Assembly: GCA_964057225.1 (NCBI GenBank)
Contig: OZ059899.1
Span: 10,850,001 to 10,914,000, forward strand
Direction of reading: 5' to 3'
Source of the DNA: Auanema rhodensis
Taxonomy: Eukaryota > Nematoda > Chromadorea > Rhabditida > Rhabditidae
Length of the DNA: 64,000 bases
A program made the position numbers and the translations under genes. The notes under the pieces were generated by a model. That model worked only from the letters and a program-made list of their open reading frames with translations. It made no database searches and had not been told where the DNA came from. Below are positions 1-10,700 of the stretch, in pieces. Every line of letters starts with the position of its first letter. Positions within the stretch are counted from its first letter, which is position 1.

Positions 1-691
1 CTTTTTTTTCTTTAACAAAGTTATGACTGAGATCAAAATTTGAACTTACTTTTGAACAATTAAACAGAAATTTAAAAAATATTTGCCGCCAGCAGGGGTC
101 GAACCTGCGACCTTGGGCTCATTAGACCCACGCTCTAACCGACTGAGCTATGGCGGCTACGAAAGTACAAAATAACAAAGCGCTGATTATAGGAAACGTG
201 AATGAATGCAGATATTCTCAATTCCGATTCATTAACTAGATCGTGGTCAGCATTTTACAACATTGATAAAATAGAAACTGAGAAAAAAACATCAACAAAT
301 GACACTATTAACTTGGTTTTTTGAACAGCTTTTTTATATTTCTTTTTTCACTATGAGAGAACTCATATTTATTGCTTTTTCAAAATTTTCCATTTTTAAC
401 ATTATACATCTTGACTATCACACATTGAGAACAACAGTTGGCAATGTTGGTTGTCACGTCATATTTCATGCAGTTAGATTTTCAGACACATTAATACCTT
501 TGACCATTCTTCTTATGAGTTTTGTAACGATTGATCGTAATAGGAAATGAATTGCTATAATATGAAAAAATACAAGACATAGTCAACATTGATTTCCCCA
601 AATAGTATCATGTTTGCTTGTTATTCAATTAGAACACTTATTTTTTGATTGTTTTCTTGAAATATTCTTTTTTTTTCTTTAACAAAGTTAT
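1..691. repeat. tRNA-Ile tandem array, segment 1 (about one unit)
   Basis: This holds the tail of one unit and most of the next, with one tRNA gene at 84-157. The rest is AT-rich spacer that recurs with a few per cent divergence at 19560, 20220, 20890, 35080 and so on. The spacer has a plus-strand open frame (299-550) that I do not regard as a gene. The unit is cut at 691 by element B and resumes at 19416. The 4-bp TTAT at 688-691 is the left copy of B's target duplication. Confidence 0.95.
84..157 (-). tRNA. tRNA-Ile (anticodon AAT), copy 1, with G37
   Basis: Read on the minus strand this 74-nt gene folds fully. The acceptor is GCCGCCA/TGGCGGC with discriminator A, the D stem is GCTC/GAGC, the anticodon stem is TGGGT/GCCCA and the T arm is GCAGG-TTCGACC-CCTGC. 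The loop C-T-AAT-x-A gives anticodon AAT (inosine-34 expected), decoding Ile. Internal promoters are visible: an A box TAGCTCAGTCGG and a B box GGTTCGACCCC. A T6 run (A74-A79 on the plus strand) lies just 3' and would terminate Pol III. No intron. This copy alone has G instead of A at position 37, next to the anticodon, where ANN-decoding tRNAs carry t6A, so decoding may be impaired. Confidence 0.95.
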
Positions 692-924
692 TGTTCCATA
701 CGTGTCTTATAAAGAAGGCGGTTGACAACGTCAACCGACTTTTGGTTAATAGAACTCAATAAGAAACTAGACCTGAACTACTTTTTGTATAAATTCAATT
801 ATATTTGTAATTAATATTTTGCTATATAAACCCCTGAGAAAGCAGCTAGGTTGGCTTTCTCATAACATGTAGTTGCATTTATTTGATTATTGTATTTTGC
901 TTTTATAATTGTATTTCCATATTC
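692..924 (+). repeat. Element B 5' LTR, truncated
   Basis: It begins TGTTCCATACG and matches 19077-19309 with two mismatches. It stops at CCATATTC, where the intact copy continues into the AATAAA region and terminus. It contains a TATA box (CTATATAAA, 822-830) followed by a GC-richer stretch. About 106 bp of its 3' end was lost in the same deletion that removed the leader and gag. Confidence 0.9.
822..830 (+). promoter_or_regulatory. TATA box of the element B 5' LTR
   Basis: CTATATAAA is followed by CCCCTGAGAAAGC and is duplicated in the 3' LTR near 19206-19214. Its position within the LTR fits a Pol II promoter with U3 upstream. Confidence 0.6.
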
Positions 925-956
925 GGACGTTTATTGTTCAGTATTACAGGTTTTAA

Positions 957-3900
957 CGTGACGTTACATTACTCCGAATAGAACCAGCCACTCCACAAGA
1001 ATGCCAAACAGCCATTCAAGAAAGACGACACATGGATAACGACCTCAATCGCAAAGCACCAGGACTATTCAAAGCCCCTATGCCATCTAGTACACAATCA
1101 AAATCGTTTTGGGCATCCTCTTGCACAACCAAGTCAAGATTCACCTTAGAAAGAGGAATGATGACTAGCCTACACGATGACACTATAATCTCCGACTTAT
1201 TCACCAACACTGAAGGATGCACTAAGCAACAAGGAGTATGCAACACCACCAACGCAGTTATCACATGGATCCCACCCAATGATCATCGAAATTGCGACTA
1301 CACGACATTAGGGAAATTCGAAGCACTAATCAACAATGATACTGTATTAATCTCGGAAATACAAGGAGCATTCATTCTCAAAAACAACACGCCAGACCCT
1401 ACAGCTACAAGATGTATGAATACAAGCATTTACTCAACTGATAGTGGTACGTACATTTCCATCAAGGACTTAAAAACACACCGACGTCAAAAGAGGATGG
1501 CACCCCAAGAATACCCTACGAGATTCTTCAATATCACTATCTACAAATCACTTCGCCTCACAGACAGTTCTACAGGTATACTACCTATGTACCAGACATA
1601 TCGAAATGGGAAAAGACTGGACAACGCTTATAACCTTATGGAATATCTCAAGACATCTAGCGTACACATAGGTTTCATCAAATTCCTACAACTAGATTCA
1701 TCAAAACTGAAGAACCGACTCTTATGGCACAACTACACTGACATCAACATGGTTATCCTGCACACACTTGCAGAAGCTGAGATTCGACTTTCTACGAAAA
1801 TTGCCATCGAACACCTACTGCCATCAGAGATCACGGCAAAACTCAGCAAGCAAATCACTATCAGCGACTTTGCCACACGTCTACTCAACTACGAAGGCGA
1901 TTATCTCGACCGAGCAAGACAAATAGCAATTGAAATAGCTCACACACCTACCACTCTGGCAACAGGAGAGACTATTCCATCAATGGAGGACTATCTGTAC
2001 CAACTGTACCCACCCAGGATGACAAAACTGCCTAGATCACGCACTGACACACAGTTCTACACCCAGATGGATCAAATACAGGAGTTTCTTGATTATCTAG
2101 AGCAAAACAATCGTCTAACTCGGATATCAGAAGAACAAAGAGAGACAGAAAATAAGAAATGGGCAGATCTCACAAAACAGGCAAATTCGTCAGCAATCGT
2201 CTTTCCCAACGGACACGCACAAAATTATGGGTTGCCCAAAAATCAACCTACAATCAGACCTATCACGGATGAAGACAGCAAATTATTTCAACAAGCATAT
2301 CTTCAGCTCATTGAGTCACCTGGTGCTAGCCCCACAACCACCACTACTACAACCACCACAACCACTACATCGACTACCACAACAACTGCCCCGACAACTA
2401 CTACTCATCGGACGTCTCCACCTCAACCTACAACTACACCAAGGAGATATTATTATTACCAGAGTACAACAACTCCAGTAACTCCACCACCACGTCCTCT
2501 CACCACCACATCCCGCAGGGAATCTACTAGGACACTTCCAACAACTCGGACTACTACAAAGCGAGCAACAACGACCCAACCGATTGAGGAAATCAAATCT
2601 CACACTGGATCACAAGCACACCTCAATTTCCTACGAACACGAGCAGATATCATTCAAAAATACGACGATCAACTACGTCAACAAGATACAAGGTCCCACC
2701 TCCAATACTCTACGTCAAAACTAGAGGAGGAAATCTTACAATCTTTCCAAATAACAAAGAAAAACGTATGCAGAATGCAAAATAAGCAGCTACTTACCTG
2801 GTGGGCAAACCTGCAGATTAATCCGACTATAGGAATTCGCACTATGCTTCATCGACAGGATATTTCAGCAAAGTTTGTTGGAGAACATCTTATTTACGTC
2901 ATGCCATGCACCCCTGTACAAGTAACACGTGTATACTCGGATCACAAACGAGACGATAAATGTTACCTGGAGACACCGGTAGACACGGAACATCACGAAA
3001 AACTCTTCATCACACCAGGATCAAGAGATTTAACACCATTTGCCCACATCATAGCATGCGATATGGCTACATCAGATCCCTACAGAGAAAACAATCAATG
3101 GATGAAAGATAATTCAACATTGAATGTGACTAACTTCTCATTTTCGGATGAACTCACATCTGTAAAAATTGATCACATTAAGTTTAACAATTCCAACATA
3201 TTTTCAAACCTCACGGAGTCAACATTTCCAATGGCACTGGCTATTTCCTACGGCTCTAGCCTAGCATCTTTACAAGCAACTATGCCAGGAAAATTGAAAC
3301 CAGTCTTCAAACATTCTGGACTATCCAATCTGAATCCAATAGGAATTATAGGAGGAACAGTTGGAACGACATTAATGATAGCAGATAACATATCAAACAA
3401 CGCGGAGAAACAAATCACAAATTTCTTTGGATACATAGGAGAATCAATTACAGCATGGATACTAAGGACACTAGCTATTATTGGAGCAATCATCGTCACA
3501 ATAGGACTCATAACTGTTACCATTTGGGCATTAAAAATATATGCATGTACCACAAGGATACCAATCAATCAAATCACATTCAACGAACAAGACGAAGAAC
3601 CAAGAGGAGAGGACAAACAATTCGAATTAAAACCACTAGTCACTTCTCAGCAAGAGAAATTATATACAAGAACCTCTCGATACGACCCCGACGCCCCACT
3701 ATCAGATAATGACTTTTTCGCCTATCTACCACGGTACGCTATGAAAGAATCAAGGATTAACTACATCGGAGGATCACGACTACCTTTCGTACCTCTCTCC
3801 ATTCACAATCAGATCTTTACTGCTTTATGGGACACAGGAGCTTCTATATCATACATGAAGGAAAGTACATTTCAACAACTACCGGCAGCAACAATGGTTA

Positions 3901-4565
3901 TGGAAAAGACAACAGCCATTGTAGCAAACAAATCACGATTTTCTTTCCTGGGCTACACAAGAATCCCAATTATTATCGGGAAGACAGAAATCGAGCACAA
4001 AGTACTGATTTCTGCCAACAACCACTGCCCAGCACCAATATTATTAGGAATAGACTTCATAGAAGCTCTCAACAAAATAGGAATAAATACTTCCTTACGA
4101 CCACTACAAAATTCACTACTAATTGGAGACACAATAGTACCTTTAGCACAAGACTACGCGCCATGGACTGAGAACCACACGATAGCACACGTCGTAAGCC
4201 TGGAAACCAAACAGTTCTACCCAGGAGAAACCAGATCGCTTACATTGGAAGTAGACGATCCCGCCTCTTACGAACAAGCTTTCATTAGAAGCTCACACCG
4301 GACAGGAAAAATGAGTTTCGCCCCTACTACTTTCACCCCAACGGGATATGGAGTTCAGATATTTGCTACAAATATCTCTCCAGACACAATTGTAGTACAG
4401 GCAAATCAAGGCATTGGAACAGCTTACGCTATCCCGAAAAACACGGAGGAGCAAAAAGGACAATATGTGCCACCAGAAGCAAGATGGGAAGATCAACTAC
4501 CATACTTCCCAGAGGACTTTATAAAAGACCTCGATGTAACAAACACACCATCTTTACTCAGTTAG
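957..4565 (+). CDS. Element B glycoprotein-like module fused to aspartic protease (5' truncated)
   Basis: The frame is open from 957 (stop at 954-956). The first ATG is 1032, but homology to family 1 begins upstream of it, so this is a truncated frame rather than a natural start. Residue numbers count from 1032. Features in order: Cys-rich, N-glycosylation-rich ectodomain; furin-type RRQKR at 151-155; Thr-rich mucin-like stretch about 432-520; a second ectodomain block sharing the motifs NPTIGIRTML and DKCYLETP with family 1; hydrophobic transmembrane helix about 809-838; cytoplasmic linker; retropepsin-like protease with LWDTGAS (Asp 934). The module is probably a membrane-anchored envelope-like protein made in frame with protease. 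It ends in a stop (4563-4565) overlapping the pol frame. The fold class of the glycoprotein cannot be assigned by eye. Confidence 0.85.
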   Translation, partial: RDVTLLRIEPATPQECQTAIQERRHMDNDLNRKAPGLFKAPMPSSTQSKSFWASSCTTKSRFTLERGMMTSLHDDTIISDLFTNTEGCTKQQGVCNTTNAVITWIPPNDHRNCDYTTLGKFEALINNDTVLISEIQGAFILKNNTPDPTATRCMNTSIYSTDSGTYISIKDLKTHRRQKRMAPQEYPTRFFNITIYKSLRLTDSSTGILPMYQTYRNGKRLDNAYNLMEYLKTSSVHIGFIKFLQLDSSKLKNRLLWHNYTDINMVILHTLAEAEIRLSTKIAIEHLLPSEITAKLSKQITISDFATRLLNYEGDYLDRARQIAIEIAHTPTTLATGETIPSMEDYLYQLYPPRMTKLPRSRTDTQFYTQMDQIQEFLDYLEQNNRLTRISEEQRETENKKWADLTKQANSSAIVFPNGHAQNYGLPKNQPTIRPITDEDSKLFQQAYLQLIESPGASPTTTTTTTTTTTTSTTTTTAPTTTTHRTSPPQPTTTPRRYYYYQSTTTPVTPPPRPLTTTSRRESTRTLPTTRTTTKRATTTQPIEEIKSHTGSQAHLNFLRTRADIIQKYDDQLRQQDTRSHLQYSTSKLEEEILQSFQITKKNVCRMQNKQLLTWWANLQINPTIGIRTMLHRQDISAKFVGEHLIYVMPCTPVQVTRVYSDHKRDDKCYLETPVDTEHHEKLFITPGSRDLTPFAHIIACDMATSDPYRENNQWMKDNSTLNVTNFSFSDELTSVKIDHIKFNNSNIFSNLTESTFPMALAISYGSSLASLQATMPGKLKPVFKHSGLSNLNPIGIIGGTVGTTLMIADNISNNAEKQITNFFGYIGESITAWILRTLAIIGAIIVTIGLITVTIWALKIYACTTRIPINQITFNEQDEEPRGEDKQFELKPLVTSQQEKLYTRTSRYDPDAPLSDNDFFAYLPRYAMKESRINYIGGSRLPFVPLSIHNQIFTALWDTGASISYMKESTFQQLPAATMVMEKTTAIVANKSRFSFLGYTRIPIIIGKTEIEHKVLISANNHCPAPILLGIDFIEALNKIGINTSLRPLQNSLLIGDTIVPLAQDYAPWTENHTIAHVVSLETKQFYPGETRSLTLEVDDPASYEQAFIRSSHRTGKMSFAPTTFTPTGYGVQIFATNISPDTIVVQANQGIGTAYAIPKNTEEQKGQYVPPEARWEDQLPYFPEDFIKDLDVTNTPSLLS
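2325..2595 (+). other. Thr/Pro-rich mucin-like coding tract in element B
   Basis: ACN codons dominate, giving runs of Thr with interspersed Pro, Arg and Ser. A long Thr run and a short Tyr run (YYYY) are present. In family 1 the equivalent position has only a short Thr/Pro stretch, so the tract expanded in this lineage. It would be a candidate O-glycosylated stalk of the ectodomain. Confidence 0.75.
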
Positions 4566-6761
4566 AGAGACAACAGTTAAAGAAAATAGTGCTCAGAAAC
4601 AAGGAAGCTTTTTTAAACGAGGATCGCAATATTGGACTTTTCAAAGGACCAGTGGAACATAACATCCCGATCATCGAAGGAAAAGTTCCATCTTTCAAGA
4701 TCACGTATAGAATACCTCTATCACAACAAGAAGAAGTAGAAAAACAAGTGGAGGAAATGTTAGAACAAGGAATAATTGAGCCATCTTTTTCTATGACTAC
4801 CAGTCCCGTAATATTGGTCAAGAAAAAGGATAAAACGTACAGATTTGTGACTGATTTTCGAGCACTCAACGCAATAACGCAAAAAAAAATCTACGTTATA
4901 TCTAACATTCAAGACATCTTGGACCTAGCAGCCGGAGCGCGTATCTTCAGTAACTTTGATCTAGTATCTGGATTCTTTCAAATCCCTCTTAGATCAGAAG
5001 ATAGACACCTCACCGCATTCACTACTACGAGCGGAACTTATCAATACTGCAGAATGCCGATGGGACTCTGCGGAGCTCCACACACATTCCAAAATGCTGT
5101 ACGATATTTACAACAACACGTACGATGCAAGCTCTTCGTCTATCTCGACGATCTACTTCTCATATCGGAATCAACGACGAAACATTTACAAGATATCGAC
5201 GAAGTACTGAACGCATCAGCAGAGCTAGGATTAAAAATCAAGCTTAAGAAATGTACCTTTGGACAACAAGAAGTCAAATTCCTAGGATTCATTGTTGGAC
5301 ACAAAGGAATAAAACCAGACCCTCAGAAAGTAAAAGCAATCAAAGATTATCCAAGACCGAAATCAATAACAGGAGTTCGAGCATTTATGGGAGTTGTGAA
5401 CTATTTTCGCAGATTTATTAGAAATGCCGCAGGCATTGCGTCACCACTTTATGAGCTCACGAAAAAGGATACAGCTTTCAAATGGGGAGATGCAGAAGAA
5501 CAAGCATTTCAACAACTTAAACAGATACTCTGTCAAGCTCCTGTACTACAAGCACCTATAGCAAAACGACCTTACGTCATTGAAAGCGATGGAAGTATAA
5601 TTGCAGTTGGCGCAGTACTATTACAGGCTAAAGACGACAAGGAACCACTTCACCCAATTGCATTTGCCAGCCGAAAACTGAACAAAGCCGAACGGAATTA
5701 CCCGCCAATTGAAATCGAAGCCCTAGCACTCACTTTCGCAGTACATCAATTTCGGACTTACATACTAGGCACACCAATAAGAATCATTACCGATCACAGG
5801 CCTCTTACTAGCCTCATGACAAGAAAAGATCTTATTGGCAGGCTAGCAAAATTTCAAATCGTATTACAAGAATACGACATCGAGATAGTGTATCGCCCAG
5901 GACGTCTTAACAGCGTCTGTGATGCACTTTCACAATATTTTGAAGACGAAGTCAACGAAGCCAAGGAAAGAAAGAAAAAACCAAAAGAAACTCCTACACA
6001 CAAAATCTCGACTATTTCAACTATTACGGACCTTCGGACCATTCAAGGCAATACAGAATGGATCATGGAAACAAAAGAAAAGATTCGGAACAAAACAGCA
6101 GGAAGGCAACTAATGGATCGATATATTGTTGTGAACGACGCTCTGTATGCAAAACCCAAAACAGCTTTACAAACTCCGCGAGCCATTCTACCAAACGATC
6201 CAGCAATCACAATACCAATTATAGAAAAATTTCATAAAGACCCAATTCTCGGAGCACATCTTGGAATCAATAAGACTCAAGACTCCATTTTGCGACGGTA
6301 CACTTGGACAGGAATACAGGATGATATCACAAGATATGTGAACAGATGTCTCGACTGTGCAAAGAGGAAAAATAACCCACATGAAGCCACAGTTGAACCA
6401 ATGAGAAACTTCCCAACAGTGACACATCCATGGGTACGAGTTCACATGGACATACTAGGACCATTACCTAGAACTGCAAAGGATAATAGATACATTTTAT
6501 CTATACAGGACGCATTTTCCAAATGGATTATAGCGATACCATTAATTCGTCAGACATCAGAAGAAATAGTATCAGCTATTATGACACACTTATTCTATGT
6601 CTTCGGACCCTCAAAGAAAATCATCACAGACAATGGATCAAACTTTGTCTCACACGAATTCAAAAGCATGTGCGATAATCTTGGATCGGAACATCACACA
6701 ACTATGCCATACTACAAAAACGCAAATGGTCAAGTGGAACGGCTACACAGAACACTGGAAG
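4484..6761 (+). pseudogene. Element B pol, part 1: RT, RNase H, integrase N-terminal half
   Basis: The frame lies -1 relative to the protease ORF and overlaps it by about 80 nt. RT has VTDFRALN, MPMGLCGAPHTFQ and the catalytic YLDD (5141-5152). RNase H has ESDGS, the glutamate in IEALAL and TDHRPLT. Integrase has an HHCC zinc finger (H near 6233 and 6255, CLDC near 6350), then D in HMDILGPL, D in ITDNGSNF and E in GQVERLHRTL (near 6738). Element A enters after 6761 (GAAG duplicated), so translation would run into A's LTR and stop at 6829. The rest of integrase resumes at 16902. Domain order and motifs place it in Ty3/gypsy. Confidence 0.92.
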
Positions 6762-7142
6762 CGTTACATATTGTTTCTTCCCGTCTTTTCATGGTCGGAA
6801 GATATATGTACTTCTACCTTGTTCCTTAGGTAGGCAGACCCGAACGCCCCGATTTCCTTATTAAGACAAATACTCAAAGCGAAAAGGATTCATTATCAGA
6901 TAACAAGAAAATACAATATAAGAATTACATTAAGAAAGAATATAAAGAGATATAACAAAGTATTAAATAGAGTATATATATAGATGATATAGAGATGAGA
7001 CTCACATGGCTATAAGACAACCTATCTGGGTTAGGCCAGAAGCAAGAGTGCCATGTGTGTCCCATGTTGTAGGCGGGGCTTGTTCAGGCTCCCGCTATTT
7101 GAATAGCGCGCACATGTTTACCATGTGCTTGCAGATGTGACA
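6762..7142 (-). repeat. Element A 3' LTR
   Basis: 381 bp. Read on the minus strand it begins TGTCACATCTGC and ends ATATGTAACG. Near its start are two inverted repeats (GCACATG/CATGTGC and CGCTATT/AATAGCG) and further in a TATATATA box. No difference from 16517-16897 was found by eye. Confidence 0.95.
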
Positions 7143-7154
7143 TCCCCCCACCTT
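7143..7154 (-). other. Element A polypurine tract
   Basis: On the minus strand AAGGTGGGGGGA directly abuts the 3' LTR, the expected plus-strand primer. The same tract occurs at 22358-22369, 30103-30114, 41412-41423 and 59643-59654. Confidence 0.85.
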
Positions 7155-7755
7155 AAAAAGTTGAACGTCCTCGTTCAAAAACAAAATAAATTAATTCACT
7201 TTTTAAGATAGTTGGATGTTGGAAAAAGATAACAAAAAAAATCATGGTGTAGTCGATAAAAAATAATGTATACAATACGATTTGAAAGTTTAGCTATTGT
7301 CTCTTCAAGTTTGTTGAATTCAAAATGTAGTATCGAATAGATTCTATTCCATTCACTTGAGTAGTGAAATGCTTGCAAACGAGAGCTTTGCTTCTAAACC
7401 ATTCGACTGTGATATAGTCGTTCATTTTCTCGAGTTGTACAGGTACGGTGTTACCCTGAGAATAGGTCGAGCCCGTTCTGTACAAAAAAATGAAAACTCG
7501 TTTAACCCGTATGACTAATGTCCATAAGGTGAATACAAGTAATGATTAAGCATAAAAAAATAGCAAGATTCACAAGAGAATGTTGAAAAAAAAAAAATCT
7601 ACTCGATGAGAGTTGGAGTAATAAAACAAAACCTTGGAAAACAATAGCAGACTTCTCAGAGAAAATCAATCAACAACAAAGAAGTGTTACAATCAGAAAT
7701 GGCACAAAATAAAATAAAAAATTCAACAGTTTGATTTTGTTAAAAAAAACTACCT
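7155..7755 (-). other. Element A 3' untranslated region
   Basis: About 600 bp between the pol stop and the polypurine tract. It contains a short open frame (about 7294-7485, minus) preceded by a T-rich stretch ending in ACAG, which resembles a 3' splice site. Copies in D, E and F are closely similar. No other gene seen. Confidence 0.6.
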
Positions 7756-10700
7756 TCAAGAAATTGTGATAACCGGAATAGATGTTGTCCGTTGGTAAGG
7801 TTTGACGAAGTCCTTGTGTACTCTTCTGCTTTTTCCTTTATCTGTTTGAACCACGACGAAAGATCTTTGAACTGCTGTAACTAAATAAGGCCCTTCGAAT
7901 GAAGGTGTTAGTTTGTTTCGAGTAGAATTCACTTTTATCATAACTAAGTCATTAACCTGAATTTCTTTATTTTGTGTTCTATTTCGTGTATTGTACCGTT
8001 GTTCATTCTTCTTTGTGCATGTTTCAATTCTATCTTTTACTATATTAGATGTGCTTTCATTTTGTATTAGCGATCTATTGACAAAATCTTCTGTAGGGTT
8101 GCCTGGTTCTTCAGTTTGAAGATTATTTCCAGGCAATTGATGGTCAATAGGAAGTCTTGCATTCCGACCAAATAATACAACATATGGACTAATAGATGTT
8201 GATGAGTTTGGTAACGTATTGATCGCAAACATAACTTTAGGTAGGTGTATATCCCAGTTAGTTTGTTGTTCATTCACGAATGAAGAGAGAGCTTCTTCTA
8301 AAGTTCTATGAAGTCTCTCCACTTGTCCATTAGCATTTTTATGATATGGTAGCGTAGTAGTGTGTTCAATTCCAAATTGTTTACACATAGCTTGAAATTC
8401 AGATGACAAAAAGCTACTACCATTATCGGTTATCATACTCATTGGTGGTCCATATATGAAAACAAATCTAATTACAAACGCTTTTGTGATTTCAGTAGCC
8501 GTTTGTGTTATTAATGGGCAAGTTGTTCCCCATTTACTAAAAGCGTCTTGAATACTCAAGATGTATCGATGTCCATCATTAGTGCGAGGTAAAGGACCTA
8601 GTATATCTACATGAATACGATCAAATGGCTTTTCGGGTATAACAAATCTTCCCATAGGTTGAATATACGATTGGTGTGGGTTAGATTTCCTACTTGCACA
8701 TTTTGTACAACGATTAATAAATTCAGTTATTTGTGGAACCATATTAGTCCAAAAGAATCGTCGTCGAATCGCATCAGTAGTTTTATTTATACCTAGGTGT
8801 GCACCAATTTTGGAATCTTCATGAAAAAACTTGATAACAACATCAGTTATTTTGTCGTTACGAGGCAAAATAATAGATGGTTTCAAATAATTTTTCGCTT
8901 GTTTTGCATGTAATATGCCTTTTCGTTCTTCATACCGGTCTGATATATTAGCCGGACAGTTATCATTATTAATTTGAGAAAGTGCTTCGCGAATCCAGGG
9001 AACTCCAGCTTGAACTTTCCGTATTTCTTCACAATTTAGTTGGTCAATAGAAGAAATAGTTGTGATATGAGCAATAAAAGCATCAACAGGTTTTACTTTG
9101 TCCTTTGGTTTAGTAGGACGACTGTCATTTGCTTCGTTTCCTATATACCTGGAGAGAGCATCACAGACACTGTTTAATTTGCCAGGACGATATTCAATCT
9201 TTATGTTGAAATCTTGTATCATTAGTTGATACTTGGCTAATCTACCTATGAGATCTTTACGCGACATTAAACTGGTTAATGGTCGGTGATCTGTGATAAC
9301 TGTGGTAGGTACTCCTAATACATAGGTACGGAATTGTTGAAGAGCAAAGACTAAACCGAGTGCTTCAACTTCAATAGGAGGATATTTCCGTTCCGCTGGA
9401 GTCAACTTTCTACTAGCGAACGCAATCGGGTGTAATGGAGAATTTTTCTCTGCTGATTGCAATAAAACTGCTCCCACAGCGATCATACTGCCATCACTTT
9501 CTATAACAAAAGGTTGGTCTGCTTTAGGAGGTTTCAGTACAGGGGCAGTACACAGTAATGTTTTTAAAGTTTTAAATGCGTCTGCATGTTCCGATTTCCA
9601 CTCAAAAGGAGTATCCTTATGTGTTAACTTATACAATGGCTCAGCTATTCCGGCATAATTTTGAATAAACCGTCGAAAATAGTTAGTCATACCTAGAAAG
9701 GATCTGACAGCCGTAGCTGTGCATGGATTTGGAAATTCGGAAACAGCCTGTATTTTAGCAGGATCTGGTTTAACACCATTTCTACCTATTACAAAACCCA
9801 AAAACTTTACTTCAGTGGCTGCAAAGCAACATTTAGATAACTTAATTTTTAACCCTAGTTCAGTGACCTTTTTCAGCACTTCTTGTATATCTTTTAAATG
9901 TTCTTCAGCTGAGTTCGAAATTATTAGCAAATCATCTAGATATACAAACAGTTTGCATCTAACAAGAGATTGCAAGTATCGTACTGCGGATTGAAAAGTG
10001 TGTGGCGCTCCACACAATCCCATAGGCATTCGGCAATACTGATAGGTACCTGATGGAATGGTAAAAGCAGTTAGGTATCTATCTGAGCGTTTCAACGGTA
10101 TTTGGAAGAAACCAGAAATGAGATCAAAATTCGAAAAGAACTGAGCTCCAGCCGCTAAGTCTATGATATCAGGAATGTGTGGGATGCTGTATGTTTGTTT
10201 CTTAGTAACACTATTCAATGCTCTAAAGTCAGTAACGAACCGGAAAGAATTATCTTTCTTTTTCACAAGAACAACCGGACTAGTGAAAGTAGCCGTCGAA
10301 TTTTCGATTATACCTTGCGACAACATTTCTTTCACTTGCCGTTCTACTTCTTCTTGCTTACCCAATGGTACTCTGTAAGATCTACTTTTTGGAAAATCCA
10401 TATCAGATCTTATAGGAATGGCATGTTCAACTGGTCCGCAAAAGAGACCAATATTATGATCATGGTTGAAAAATGCCGTTTGGTTTTCCTTAATGATTGT
10501 GATCAGATTTTTCTTCATTTTATGAGACAGAGTGCAAGAATTGAAGTTCAAATCATCCAAAAGATGCTGAGGAAAAGTTGGTAACTTATCTTCCCAATCA
10601 GCTTCAGGTGGAACATAATCGTTCATAATTTCTTTAGATGCTATAAGTCCTGAACCAATGTGGTCATTTTTATTAATTTTAATTGGCTTTGAAGAATTGT

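Noticed and set aside
299..550. Recurring 65-83-codon plus-strand ORF in every array spacer
   Set aside because: It recurs only because the unit is repeated. Units differ by short indels that change the start, by non-synonymous changes (ATA/ATG, AAA/ATA before the stop) and by an internal deletion near 48415. There is no family match and the composition equals the flanks.
2316..2603. Cys/Ser-rich ORF antisense to the element B Thr tract
   Set aside because: It mirrors the low-complexity ACN repeat on the other strand; no independent support.
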